Part shown: positions 1 through 9,617 of the stretch, in pieces
Layout of the letters: the number at the start of each line of letters is the position of its first letter
How positions within the stretch are numbered: position 1 is the first letter of the stretch
NCBI GenBank assembly: GCA_022601635.1
Contig: JAJACG010000012.1
Location: 1 to 64,000 of the forward strand
Source: Chlamydiales bacterium
Lineage (GTDB): Bacteria > Chlamydiota > Chlamydiia > Chlamydiales > JAAKFR01
Direction: 5' to 3'
DNA length: 64,000 bases
Made by a program: the position numbers and the translations under genes
Notes under the pieces: model-generated
What the model was told of the DNA's origin: nothing
Seen by the model: only the letters and a program-made list of their open reading frames with translations
Database searches by the model: none

Positions 1-332
1 ACCTTACGCTTAGTTGCAACCTTTCTCTTAGGTGCAGCTTTACGCTTAGTTACTTTACGCTTAGTAGCAGTCTTTCTCTTTGGAGCTGCTTTACGCTTAG
101 TTACCTTACGCTTAGTTGCAACCTTTCTCTTAGGTGCAGCTTTACGCTTAGTTGTAGCCTTACGCTTAGTAGCAGTCTTTCTCTTAGGAGCGGCTTTGCG
201 CTTAGTAGTAGCTTTTCGCTTTACTGCACGCTTAGGAGCTGCTTTTGTAGCAACTTTCCTCTTCGTTACACGACGCTTCGTAGTGCGGCGAGTCGAAGTA
301 GACGCTCTTCGTCGTCTTTGGACTCTTAGCAT
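1..332 (-). CDS. hctB: Histone H1-like protein Hc2 (C-terminus runs off window start)
   Basis: Minus-strand reading from ATG at 332 gives MLRVQRRRRASTSTRRTTKRRVTKRKVATKAAPKRAVKRKATTKRKAAPKRK..., a Lys/Arg/Ala/Thr repeat protein; GGAGGC SD upstream; next to pepA/ssb as in Chlamydia. Absent from ORF track because truncated. Confidence 0.9.
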   Translation of the reverse strand, partial: MLRVQRRRRASTSTRRTTKRRVTKRKVATKAAPKRAVKRKATTKRKAAPKRKTATKRKATTKRKAAPKRKVATKRKVTKRKAAPKRKTATKRKVTKRKAAPKRKVATKRK

Positions 333-370
333 GGCTTGCCTCCAATTGTATTTAGCATTGCCTAAACAAG

Positions 371-398
371 CTATCGGAAGAGCGCAGGAGTAACTTTA
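371..398 (-). promoter_or_regulatory. Candidate sigma-28-type promoter for hctB
   Basis: Minus strand TAAAGTTA-N12-TCCGATAG, close to TAAAGTTT-N11/12-GCCGATAA, about 40 nt upstream of the hctB ATG. Confidence 0.5.
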
Positions 399-451
399 GT
401 ACTTTTTTTTATAATTTTCTCTCGTACTCGAGAGAGTTTAGCTTAAAATGC

Positions 452-1936
452 TTATTTTAAGTCTTTTAGGAATTTTGTAAGAAGTCGAACTCCGAAACCG
501 ACACCATTTTTTGGCCAGTAGCCTTTTTCGGATGCTTGAAAAGCTGTGCCAGCAATGTCGAGGTGAGCCCATGCAATATCATCAACAAAGTGCTCCAAAA
601 AGAGCGCTGCCGTGATCGATCCACCCTCTCTTGTGCCAACATTGCGCATATCAGCTACTGAGGACTTCAACTTCTTGCGCAAACTTTGGCGAAGTGGCAT
701 CTGCCATAGATCTTCGCCGGTTTTGCTTCCCGCCTCTAAAAGCGAATCTGCAAGATTCTGGTCGTTGGAGTAGAGTCCAGCAATGTCATCCCCAAGGGCT
801 ACGACAACAGAGCCTGTCAATGTTGCAAGGTCGATGATGCGTGTTGGTTTTAACTTGTCTACGGTGTAGCTAAGAGCATCTGCCAAAATGAGGCGCCCTT
901 CAGCATCTGTATTGCCAATTTCGACAGTGCTTCCATTGTAGGCTGTGTAGACATCGCCCATCTTGTAGCTTGCACCATCGATAGCATTTTCTGTTGTTGG
1001 TACAACAGCTGTCACATTGCACTTCAAATTCAAAGCGGCAGCAGTAGCAAGCGCAGATAAGACAGCAGCGGCCCCTCCCATGTCAGAACGCATTGTTTCC
1101 ATACCGTTGCCAGTTTTGAGATTCAAACCGCCAGTATCATAGGTGACGCCTTTACCCACTAAAACAGTATGTTCTTTCGACTTTGGTGCTCCTTTGTGAC
1201 TCAAAATAATGAAAGCTGGGTCGACAGAAGATCCCTTTGAAACCGCCTGTAAGAGGCCCATTTTCTCTTTTTTGATACGCGCTTTGTCAAAGATGGTTGC
1301 TTTCACACTGTCAAAGCTTGAGGCGATCTTGCGTGCGCAGGAACAGAGCTCCTTGGGTGTCACATCATCTGCATTGCCATTGATCAAGTCACGGCAGAGG
1401 TAGACGCCCTCTGCAATCGCTTGCCATCTCTTTACCTCTTTCATTTTAGCGGGCAAAACCCCGACCAGCTGCACCTTCTCAAGAAGAACAGTCTCCTCTT
1501 TTAGAGTGACTAATTTTTCAAAGACGTAGTTAGAAAGAAGCACTCCTTCACAAACACCTTCTAATGCCTCATCAGCGCTCATACTGCGCAGCTCAACAAT
1601 GTTGGGCAAGACAACTGTGATAGAGGCAAGAGCCATCTTCTGACAATATTTGACCGCTTCGCTGTAGCTGCGACGCAGGCCCTCTACTGTCAAATCACCC
1701 TCTTTTCCAAGGCCCAAAAGTAGGCAGCGACGCTCCTTGCCGGAGCTATAGACAAGCGCGCACTCTCCTCTCTCTCCCAAGAAGTCATCTGAAGAGATAG
1801 GCGGTTGGACCGCCTTCTTTAGAGCGCCAAGAGAGCAGGCTGCCTTTGCTTTTTTTGCTCCTTGAAAGAAGGGCAGAACAATGAGCTCACTCTCCTTGCG
1901 CTTTTCTAAGCTGGCTGTGATGGCAAACTTTAAAAT
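452..1936 (-). CDS. pepA: Leucyl aminopeptidase (M17 cytosol aminopeptidase)
   Basis: Motifs VGKGVTYDTGGLNLK, NTDAEGRLILADAL. Family-like N-terminus (KFAITASLEKRKESELIVLPFFQGAKK...) continues in frame upstream of the listed TTG start (1780) to an in-frame TGA; the only plausible upstream start is non-canonical (ATT at 1934-1936). Confidence 0.9.
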   Translation of the reverse strand: MLKFAITASLEKRKESELIVLPFFQGAKKAKAACSLGALKKAVQPPISSDDFLGERGECALVYSSGKERRCLLLGLGKEGDLTVEGLRRSYSEAVKYCQKMALASITVVLPNIVELRSMSADEALEGVCEGVLLSNYVFEKLVTLKEETVLLEKVQLVGVLPAKMKEVKRWQAIAEGVYLCRDLINGNADDVTPKELCSCARKIASSFDSVKATIFDKARIKKEKMGLLQAVSKGSSVDPAFIILSHKGAPKSKEHTVLVGKGVTYDTGGLNLKTGNGMETMRSDMGGAAAVLSALATAAALNLKCNVTAVVPTTENAIDGASYKMGDVYTAYNGSTVEIGNTDAEGRLILADALSYTVDKLKPTRIIDLATLTGSVVVALGDDIAGLYSNDQNLADSLLEAGSKTGEDLWQMPLRQSLRKKLKSSVADMRNVGTREGGSITAALFLEHFVDDIAWAHLDIAGTAFQASEKGYWPKNGVGFGVRLLTKFLKDLK

Positions 1937-2346
1937 GGCAGATCATCCCCCGCTTCTTGGCCAGCGCCATAGGTGACAAGCTCCTCTTGGACGCCTGAAG
2001 AGACTGGCTCTTGCATCGGCTGCTGCTCACGCTCACTCTTTGGCTTCCCAAATGGGCTAAACTTAATGATTTCAGCTGTCATATTGACAGAGACTTGAGG
2101 CTGACCATCTTTACCAGTGTAGATCTCAGGCTTTTGCATCTCACCAACAACAATGACAGCAGAACCCTTTTTCAAATAGGGCATCATGCGATCAAATTTG
2201 TCTCCCCAAACAGAGACTCGCACCCACATTGTGTCCTCTTTACCACTGCGAACACCGACGCGAAATGAGACCACTTTGCGGCCGCCGCTTGTAAAACGCT
2301 CTTCAGGATCAGCACCTAAAAAACCTGCAATCTCGAGTAGATTCAT
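1930..2346 (-). CDS. ssb: Single-stranded DNA-binding protein
   Basis: MNLLEIAGFLGADPEERFTSGGRKVVSFRVGV... OB-fold and acidic tail ending DDLPF; start trimmed to the internal Met. Confidence 0.92.
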   Translation of the reverse strand: MNLLEIAGFLGADPEERFTSGGRKVVSFRVGVRSGKEDTMWVRVSVWGDKFDRMMPYLKKGSAVIVVGEMQKPEIYTGKDGQPQVSVNMTAEIIKFSPFGKPKSEREQQPMQEPVSSGVQEELVTYGAGQEAGDDLPF

Positions 2347-2391
2347 CTTCACTCCTATAGTATAGTTACTGTTGCATAGCATGAATGAAGG

Positions 2392-2964
2392 GTGAGTAAA
2401 ATGAAAGCAGAAAATAGAGAAGAGATAGCTAGCAACTACTATGAAAAAAAAGAGGCAGTACAGCGCAAAAAGGAAGAGGTCGCCCGCTTACTACACTATA
2501 ATAAAAGGGGAGCTGAAAAATCTGGTATAGAACTCAAGAGACTTCAAAGTGAGCTAGCCTCACTCAAGCAGCGACTCGATCAAGCCGACAATAGTCCCCT
2601 AACCACTCCCCCACCTCCAACCCAAAAGGAACTGCTATTACAAGAGCTCACTCAACTCGATAGCTATCTCGAAATGGGTCAAACAGCGCTGAAAAAGAGA
2701 TGGTTTCCCCTCTTTTTTGCTAGACACCCCAAAGTTGTTCTCGCCCAAATGCTCTTTTTGGCGGCGAAAGAGGCTAGACTTCTGCCCAAAAAAATAGCTC
2801 CCTTCAAGAAGGGAGCTTTGAAAGCGATCTGCTGCGACCTCGAATGCTTCTGCAAAGTGCTCATTCGACAATCGGAGCAGCGCTGGAATGGCGCGCTATA
2901 TAGGGGTCACTTCCTCACCCTTGTCGAGCAATGGAAGCAACTCTCTAATAAGCTTAAGCCCTAA
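2392..2964 (+). CDS. Hypothetical coiled-coil protein
   Basis: 190 aa ORF, Lys/Glu-rich heptad-like N-terminus, convergent with slc1. Confidence 0.6.
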   Translation: MSKMKAENREEIASNYYEKKEAVQRKKEEVARLLHYNKRGAEKSGIELKRLQSELASLKQRLDQADNSPLTTPPPPTQKELLLQELTQLDSYLEMGQTALKKRWFPLFFARHPKVVLAQMLFLAAKEARLLPKKIAPFKKGALKAICCDLECFCKVLIRQSEQRWNGALYRGHFLTLVEQWKQLSNKLKP

Positions 2965-3454
2965 TGCCTGATCCAGGTGTTGGAGGAGGCTGATTTGGAG
3001 TTGGTGCCTGAGGCATTGTATCCACAGTAGGCTCACGACCTTCGCTGATATCGCGGCAAACTGTACGCCACTTCTCAACTGTCTCTACATATAGAGGAGC
3101 AAAGGCTCTGAGCAGACTCGGTACAGCGTAAGCCATATCAATCACGCAGTGCAACAAAATCAACTCTTCTTTTACAGCAACACCAACTCCGCCGCCAGCC
3201 ATCTGGCCGCCAAGCATAGAACCCTCTAGAAGCTTCTCGTAAAGTTTCAACTTAGTCTTTTCATCCTTTGGAAGACCATCTAGAAGCGGTGAATATACAT
3301 AGAGACGATCTGAGTTCGGCTCATAGGTTAGGTGCATAGAAAATTCATCGTCGATGCCCAAAATACAGGTGTTATTTTCGTCGTAGACGAGACCTTCCAG
3401 CCCGAGCTCCTTCCCGAATTCTTTCAAATTTTCCTTAGCGTTTTCAAGAGACAT
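2954..3454 (-). CDS. slc1: Type III secretion chaperone, CesT/SycE family, Slc1-like
   Basis: NNTCILGIDDEFSMHLTYEPNSDRLYVYSPLLDGLP...YEKLLEGSMLGGQMAGGGVGVAVKEELILLHCV...GREPTVDTMPQ, strongly Slc1 (CT043)-like. Confidence 0.92.
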   Translation of the reverse strand: MSLENAKENLKEFGKELGLEGLVYDENNTCILGIDDEFSMHLTYEPNSDRLYVYSPLLDGLPKDEKTKLKLYEKLLEGSMLGGQMAGGGVGVAVKEELILLHCVIDMAYAVPSLLRAFAPLYVETVEKWRTVCRDISEGREPTVDTMPQAPTPNQPPPTPGSGIRA

Positions 3455-3535
3455 ATCTTATCCTTTGAGTATACGGATTATTTATTGAGTCGTTTATAGC
3501 ACGCAGTTCGATTTTAGCACACGTTTTTTTCCGCG

Positions 3536-4345
3536 CTATCTTACAGCAAATTGCGAGGGGTCTGCAGTTAATCCGAGTTGGGCATGTGGGAAGCATTCTG
3601 ACAAAATGCGCTTTGCGTTGAAGCCCATCTGGGCCATCTCAACAGCCTTTGGTAGAGACAGTTTTAAATCTTCTCTTGAGCGCATCACCATGAAAGGCGT
3701 CCAATCCACCGCTTCATCTACTCCATTGTGATTGTGAGTCACGCCGTAGCCCAAATAGCCACTCTCTTTTGCCGTCACATCCCACAAAGCATTGCTCTTC
3801 TCATTTTCTATAACCTTAGAAAAGATGCGCGAGCGCTCAACAATCGCAATCGCAGCTCCAGCCTCTCTAGAAACAGGGCGCTGATATTTGATCGCCAAGA
3901 CAGACTTTACAAAGTCTTCAATTGGAGTTTCATTGATGATGGTGAGTTGGCCTGACTTGTTGAGCAAGAGAGTCATCGCACCACGATATTGAAAGCCATT
4001 GACAAAGAACTGGGTCTGTGGAGCTGTAGGAATCACAGTCATTGCTGTTGTTTGAGGAAACTCCTCTCCCCATCGAAGTCCATTCTCCATCCCATGAACC
4101 ACATAGCGTTTGCCTACAAGACCGCCACTTAAAAAGGTGCCTGTACTGCGACGCTCCACTCTATAAGGACCCTTCACTTCTAAAAGAGCTGAGTTGATGC
4201 CCGAAGCGAGAAGAACACGCACTTTGGGTCCCTCAATCTGTGCTGCTTTGGTGTGAAAATCGGGTCCGTGCATCTTAGGCACCGCCATAAGGGGCACACT
4301 CATCAATGTCATTGCCAAACAAATCGCTTTCATCTTCATCTTCAA
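3536..4345 (-). CDS. SpoIID/LytB-domain protein (secreted)
   Basis: Signal peptide, then VRVLLASG...FLVNGFQYRGAMTLLLNKSGQLTIINETPIEDFVKSVL..., SpoIID-like fold; syntenic with CT041. Confidence 0.7.
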   Translation of the reverse strand: MKMKMKAICLAMTLMSVPLMAVPKMHGPDFHTKAAQIEGPKVRVLLASGINSALLEVKGPYRVERRSTGTFLSGGLVGKRYVVHGMENGLRWGEEFPQTTAMTVIPTAPQTQFFVNGFQYRGAMTLLLNKSGQLTIINETPIEDFVKSVLAIKYQRPVSREAGAAIAIVERSRIFSKVIENEKSNALWDVTAKESGYLGYGVTHNHNGVDEAVDWTPFMVMRSREDLKLSLPKAVEMAQMGFNAKRILSECFPHAQLGLTADPSQFAVR

Positions 4346-5358
4346 AATCGACTCTCTTTTTCTTTTTTCCCCAAATGGTCATAAGCAAGCTGAGTTGCTA
4401 CACGACCACGCGGTGTCCTTTTAATAAAACCGAGACTAATCAAGAAGGGCTCATAGACCTCTTCGATTGTCTGGCCCTCTTCTCCAATGGCAACAGCCAA
4501 AGTGTTGACTCCAACAGGACCACCAACGTAATGATCGATCATAACATTTAGAATTTTTTTGTCGATCTCATCGAGTCCTTTTTTATCAATTGCTAACATC
4601 TCAAGCGCCTTTTCAACACATGCCTGGTCCACCAAACCATTGGATTTTACCTGTGCAAAATCGCGCACCCACTTCAATAAGTTATTGGCGATCCTAGGCG
4701 TACCACGCGCTCTGCAAGAAATTTCGCGCGCTCCCTCTTCTTGCATTTCGAGATTTAGGATCTTTCCTGAGCGGAGTAGAATTTCTTGCAAAACAGATGG
4801 GCTGTAGTAGTCTAAACGGCCATTGAATACGAAGCGCGAACGCATTGGAGCGCTCAATAGACCGCTCCTTGTTGTAGCGCCAACTAGTGTAAAGGGGTTG
4901 AGATTGACTTGGCAGGAGCGAGCAGAGGGGCCACTATCAATCATCAAATCTAGAGTAAAATCTTCCATAGCTGGGTAGAGGTACTCTTCAATAGTACGGC
5001 TCAGACGATGGATTTCATCGATAAATAGGATGTCACCTTTTTGTAGATTGGTCAAAATACCGGCCAAGTCGGCAGGTTTTTCGAGCATAGGACCACTTGT
5101 GATCACAATGGAGCTCTTCATCTCTTTGGCGATGATATTAGCCAAAGTTGTTTTGCCGAGCCCTGGAGGTCCAGATAGAAGGCAGTGTCCTAACTGATCT
5201 TGCCTTTGTAGGGCAGCTTTGATCATGACAGCTAGCCGCTCTTTGATCTCATTTTGACCAACAAAATCGGAAAAAGTTTGCGGCCTAAGTGGAACTTCAA
5301 AGGAGGGATCTTCCTGCCCGAAGGTAGACTCGACGAAATTTTCCTTGTGATTGCCCAT
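4342..5358 (-). CDS. ruvB: Holliday junction DNA helicase RuvB
   Basis: LLSGPPGLGKTTLANIIAKEM, ILFIDEIHRL, VGATTRSGLLSAPMRSRF; start trimmed to MGNHKENF. Confidence 0.95.
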   Translation of the reverse strand: MGNHKENFVESTFGQEDPSFEVPLRPQTFSDFVGQNEIKERLAVMIKAALQRQDQLGHCLLSGPPGLGKTTLANIIAKEMKSSIVITSGPMLEKPADLAGILTNLQKGDILFIDEIHRLSRTIEEYLYPAMEDFTLDLMIDSGPSARSCQVNLNPFTLVGATTRSGLLSAPMRSRFVFNGRLDYYSPSVLQEILLRSGKILNLEMQEEGAREISCRARGTPRIANNLLKWVRDFAQVKSNGLVDQACVEKALEMLAIDKKGLDEIDKKILNVMIDHYVGGPVGVNTLAVAIGEEGQTIEEVYEPFLISLGFIKRTPRGRVATQLAYDHLGKKEKESRF

Positions 5359-5407
5359 GTGAAAGAGGATAATCGTTTTCTGTTTTGATGTAAATTGTGG
5401 AGTTGAA

Positions 5408-5959
5408 ATGTCTATAAAGGAAGATGAGTGGATCAAAAAGATGGCTGAAGAGGAGGGCATGATTGAGCCCTTCGAGGCTGATCAGGTGCGTGATGGAGTC
5501 AGCTACGGCCTTTCCAGCTACGGCTATGACGTGCGAATTTCTAACGAGTTCAAGGTCTTCACAAATGTCTACAACTCAATTGTGGACCCCAAGAACTTTA
5601 CTGAGGATTCCTTTGTCGACATCATAGCTGATGAGTGCATCATTCCTCCAAACTCCTTTGCTTTGGCAAGAACAGTTGAGTATTTTCGCATTCCGCGCAA
5701 TATCTTGACGGTATGTCTTGGCAAATCGACCTATGCGCGCTGCGGAATCATTGTCAACGTAACCCCCTTTGAGCCAGAGTGGGAGGGCCATGTAACAATT
5801 GAAATCTCTAATACCACACCTCTTCCAGCCAAGGTTTATGCGAATGAGGGCATTGCACAGGTGCTCTTTTTTGAGGCGGAGCATACGTGTGCTGTTTCCT
5901 ACAAGGATCGAAAGGGTAAATATCAAGGACAGCGCGGAATCACTGTTCCTACTGTATGA
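5408..5959 (+). CDS. dcd: dCTP deaminase
   Basis: [15 protein letters not shown]...[52 protein letters not shown]. Confidence 0.95.
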   Translation: MSIKEDEWIKKMAEEEGMIEPFEADQVRDGVSYGLSSYGYDVRISNEFKVFTNVYNSIVDPKNFTEDSFVDIIADECIIPPNSFALARTVEYFRIPRNILTVCLGKSTYARCGIIVNVTPFEPEWEGHVTIEISNTTPLPAKVYANEGIAQVLFFEAEHTCAVSYKDRKGKYQGQRGITVPTV

Positions 5960-6252
5960 GTGAGCGATCACGGCTATTTGATTCTGTTATCGTTGCCTCT
6001 TGGTGGGTAATTCTCTATCTATTGGCGCTGCTCTTTCTCTACGATCAGGCAACTGGCAGGCGCTGTAAAGAGAGTGCGCGTCTTTTTGAAAAGAAGTCTG
6101 CATTGGTGATACAGGAAAGGGAACTGCGTGATGAGCTTAAGGAGCTTGACTTGAGGTTAGCAAGCCAGGGCGATCCTCTTTGGATCGAACTACTACTACG
6201 AGAAAAGCTGGGCCTTGTTGGCGAGGATGAGACGAAGGTGCTTTTCCAATGA
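5956..6252 (+). CDS. Small FtsB/DivIC-like membrane protein
   Basis: One N-terminal TM segment then coiled coil; C-term [18 protein letters not shown] typical of the septum formation initiator family. Confidence 0.6.
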   Translation: MSERSRLFDSVIVASWWVILYLLALLFLYDQATGRRCKESARLFEKKSALVIQERELRDELKELDLRLASQGDPLWIELLLREKLGLVGEDETKVLFQ

Positions 6253-7427
6253 TCTTGCTGATTTTGACACTGCTTTCTGGCTTCTTTGCCCTCTGCCAGA
6301 TCTCTCTCTTTTCGCTTAGTACTGTTGAAGTGCATCTTCTGGAAAACCGGCGCATCAAGAGATTGCTGGAGCGGCCACGCGATCTACTTGTGACGCTACT
6401 TTTTTGTGATGTCTTTGCCAATATCATGATTCAGAACAGAGCAGCTCATCTGTTACAGGGTTCTTGGTTGATGAAGATTGCAGTACCATTGACGATCACA
6501 CTGCTTTTTGGAGAGATTCTACCTAAAAGCGCTGGGATGGCTTTCAATCGGAAGCTAGCACCCAAAGTGGCGCCTATTTTGGAAAATTTGATGCGCTTTT
6601 TGGGTCCAATTCGCCAAGTAATCACCTTTGTTACAACACATCTTTCACGACTGCTCTTTTTCTTTCTCAAGAAAGATGAGGAGCTCTCCGATGAGGAGAT
6701 CGACTATGTTTTGCAAACCTCTGAAAAAACCGGCCTTCTCAATCAAGATGAGGCGCAGCTGGTTCAGGGATTTTTTAGCCTTAGTCGCCATACAATCAAA
6801 GAGAAGATGCGCCCCCGATCGGAGATTCTGAGTTATGATATGGCTGAACCTATTGAGCATTTAGTTGAGCTTTTTGTGGACAAGCAGTGTTCTACGGTTC
6901 CTGTCTATCAAGATGATCTACAAAATGTGATTGGGATCTGCCATGCGCGCGACTACTTTTTGGGTGGGGGGCGTCTTTTGGAGAGCTTGAAAAAGCCCTT
7001 CTATGTCCCTGAATCTTTGTCAGCTCGTGCACTTTTACGCCAACTTCTGCAGAAGCGGGAGAAGCTTGCGCTTGTTGTGGATGAGTATGGGTCGATTTCA
7101 GGATTGATCACTAAAGAGGATGTGATGGAGATGATTGTGGGGGAAATTGCTGACCCGCGCGAAAAAAAGCCGCTCTTCACGCAGTCGAGCAGAGACACTG
7201 TGATTTCGAGTGGCAGGTGGGAGCTGTCGCAATTTGAGCGTATTTTCCACACGCAACTCCCCTCCTCTAATAATATGGCTACAGTCGGTGGCTGGCTGAT
7301 GGAACAAATGGGTGATATTCCCAAGACGGGCGCGCATTTTCGCTGGAAGAATTTTCATTTTCAGGTGCTCTCTGCCAGTCCCAACAGAGTGAGAACTCTC
7401 TATATTAAAAGGAGTGGAGTTGAGTAA
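6249..7427 (+). CDS. CNNM (DUF21)/CBS domain transporter-associated protein
   Basis: N-terminal TM region, CBS pair, VDEYGSISGLITKEDVMEMIVGEI, CorC-type C-terminus. Confidence 0.85.
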   Translation: MILLILTLLSGFFALCQISLFSLSTVEVHLLENRRIKRLLERPRDLLVTLLFCDVFANIMIQNRAAHLLQGSWLMKIAVPLTITLLFGEILPKSAGMAFNRKLAPKVAPILENLMRFLGPIRQVITFVTTHLSRLLFFFLKKDEELSDEEIDYVLQTSEKTGLLNQDEAQLVQGFFSLSRHTIKEKMRPRSEILSYDMAEPIEHLVELFVDKQCSTVPVYQDDLQNVIGICHARDYFLGGGRLLESLKKPFYVPESLSARALLRQLLQKREKLALVVDEYGSISGLITKEDVMEMIVGEIADPREKKPLFTQSSRDTVISSGRWELSQFERIFHTQLPSSNNMATVGGWLMEQMGDIPKTGAHFRWKNFHFQVLSASPNRVRTLYIKRSGVE

Positions 7428-8631
7428 GGTCTGGATCTGGTTTAGCATCACTCTTCTAGCGCTAGTTATTCAAGCCTCCTACTCGATGATGGAGATGGCG
7501 GCAGTTTCGATGAATCGGATGCGCCTCGCCTACTTGGCAAGTCGAGGAAACAAACGTGCATTGTGGCTGCAATATCTGTTACAAAAGCCGCACCGCCTAT
7601 TTGGCACGATCATGTTGGGCGTCAATATTGCCCTGCAGGTGGGCTCGCAATGTTCGCGAGAGTTCTATCAAAGTCTCAATCTCGATCCTGACATGGCACC
7701 GCTGACTCAAATTCTTCTAGTTGTGATTTTTGCGGAGTTGGCACCGCTTTTTGCAGCAAGAAGAGCGAGCGAGCAGGTGATCATGATGGGTGTCCCCATT
7801 GTCTACTTCACCTACAGGCTTTTTCTGCCCGCCATCTATGTGATCAGCTTTATCACCAAGGCCTTTTACAAGCTGCTTGGCAAGAGTGATGAGGATTTCA
7901 ATGTCTTCTTAACGCGCGAGGAGCTGCAAAAAGTTTTGGAGACACATGAGGAGGAGGGCGATGATTTCAACCTGGTGATGAGCAATATCTTTTCGCTGAG
8001 GCAAAAAACGGCGCATCAGGCAATGACACCTCTTAAAGATATTGTGATGCTACCAAGAGAGAGCTCTGTAGCCGAGTTACGCGCTTTCATGCAGAAAGAG
8101 CCCTATGTACCGATTTTCAGCAAGAGGCGCTCGAACATCACTGGAATTGCCTATCCCAAAGATTATTTGCGTGATAGCGAGGATGAGCAGGTACGTCCAC
8201 ACGCCAAATCGCCTTGGTTCATAGCGACCCAAACTAAGTTGATGCCGATCTTACATCAATTTCGGCGCAATAAAGAGCGTGTGGCAGTTGTTGTTGGCAG
8301 AGATGGGGCAGCTGTGGGCATTTTGACATTAGACACCATATTGGCAGAAATTGTCGGGGAACTGAAACCTCTAGGAAGAAGAAGAGCGCGCATCACACCT
8401 TTGATTGAACGCACCTTCCAGGGCAATATGCGCATCAGCGATTTCAATCGTGAATATAATGCGCAGCTACCACTTGTGAGTGGCCAAACATTGGCTCAAT
8501 TACTCAAAACGCGACTCGACCATCCACCTGAACCAGGAGATAGTGTGATCGTGGATCAGTTTGAACTGACAGCTGAGGAGACTAGCCTACTTGGAATCAA
8601 ATCGATTGCCGTCAAAAATGTGACCAGCTGA
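7414..8631 (+). CDS. CNNM (DUF21)/CBS domain protein, second copy
   Basis: Same architecture as upstream gene; VVVGRDGAAVGILTLDTILAEIVGEL. Confidence 0.82.
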   Translation: MELSKVWIWFSITLLALVIQASYSMMEMAAVSMNRMRLAYLASRGNKRALWLQYLLQKPHRLFGTIMLGVNIALQVGSQCSREFYQSLNLDPDMAPLTQILLVVIFAELAPLFAARRASEQVIMMGVPIVYFTYRLFLPAIYVISFITKAFYKLLGKSDEDFNVFLTREELQKVLETHEEEGDDFNLVMSNIFSLRQKTAHQAMTPLKDIVMLPRESSVAELRAFMQKEPYVPIFSKRRSNITGIAYPKDYLRDSEDEQVRPHAKSPWFIATQTKLMPILHQFRRNKERVAVVVGRDGAAVGILTLDTILAEIVGELKPLGRRRARITPLIERTFQGNMRISDFNREYNAQLPLVSGQTLAQLLKTRLDHPPEPGDSVIVDQFELTAEETSLLGIKSIAVKNVTS

Positions 8632-9617
8632 TCAATCTCTTCTCTTGTGGTGTAGCGTGAAAAGGAAAAGCGTAAGGTAGAACGCACAATTTGGGGGTCA
8701 ATTCCCATGGAGAGCAAGACGTGGGAGAGCTGCAAGCTTGCTGAGGAGCAAGCTGAGCCGTAGGAGACAGCAAAACCGTTGAGATCGAGCTGCATCAAGA
8801 GCTCCTCTCCATCAACTCCCTCGAAGGCGACAGAGGAGGTATTGCAGATACGCGGCTGATCTTTTCCATGAATTAGCGCATTATGTAGCTGCTCTTCAAA
8901 GTAGTCTCTCAGCTCAGAAACTTGAGTCCAACTCATCAATTCCACTGCTTTAGCAAAGCCGACTATTGCGGGCATATTCTCAGTACCCCCTCGAAGCCCG
9001 CGTTGCTGCTGGCCACCTCGGATCAGCGGTTTTATTGGAAAGCGCTTGTCAAAGATGAGCGCTCCAGCGCCTTGTGGACCATGAATCTTATGGGCAGAGA
9101 TAGCGCAAGCGCAGATCCCATCCGGCAGCTGCCAGCTCTCTTTGCCCACGATGGCTACTGCATCTATTAATAAGGGAATACCAAAATCTTGTAATTCGCT
9201 TTTGATGCCTGTCTCATTGTTAGCTGCCATCAAGACGATCAAGCTGGTATTGGGCAAAATAGCAGCCTCTACTTGATCGGGCTCAATTGCACCCTTCCCC
9301 TCTTTTGGCTCCAAAATGGTGACCTCTTTTCCACGACACGCCTCTAATACGGCAGCATGCTCTAGTGATGAGGTGATGATATGGCCCTGAGCTGCCTGAA
9401 TCACCATGTTGAGCGCCTCAGTAGCACTCGATGTGAAGATGATTTCGCGCCCAGGAGCCAATGCATTCAAAATGGTTGACTTTGCATCGGCTAAAAGCTG
9501 CTTCGCCCTCTGGCCATAGCGATGTGGACTCGATGGATTGGCAAGCGATACTTGATTCATCGCCTCCAAAACCTGCGGATCGATTAAAGTGGTGGCGTTG
9601 TTGTCAAAGTAGATCAC
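8556..9617 (-). CDS. nifS: Cysteine desulfurase
   Basis: MIYFDNNATTLIDPQV...ISAHKIHGPQGAGALIF...GSACSSASLQLSHVL (PLP Lys and catalytic Cys loop). Confidence 0.93.
   Translation of the reverse strand: MIYFDNNATTLIDPQVLEAMNQVSLANPSSPHRYGQRAKQLLADAKSTILNALAPGREIIFTSSATEALNMVIQAAQGHIITSSLEHAAVLEACRGKEVTILEPKEGKGAIEPDQVEAAILPNTSLIVLMAANNETGIKSELQDFGIPLLIDAVAIVGKESWQLPDGICACAISAHKIHGPQGAGALIFDKRFPIKPLIRGGQQQRGLRGGTENMPAIVGFAKAVELMSWTQVSELRDYFEEQLHNALIHGKDQPRICNTSSVAFEGVDGEELLMQLDLNGFAVSYGSACSSASLQLSHVLLSMGIDPQIVRSTLRFSFSRYTTREEIDQLVTFLTAIDLIPSRLVSSAVSSN

Noticed and set aside
1-330. Possible CRISPR or tandem-repeat array at window start
   Set aside because: The periodic ttacgcttag... motif is codon repetition in hctB, not repeat-spacer structure.
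195-393. 65-aa plus-strand ORF MRLVVAFRFTARLGAAFVATFLF...
   Set aside because: Antisense of the hctB repeat coding region.
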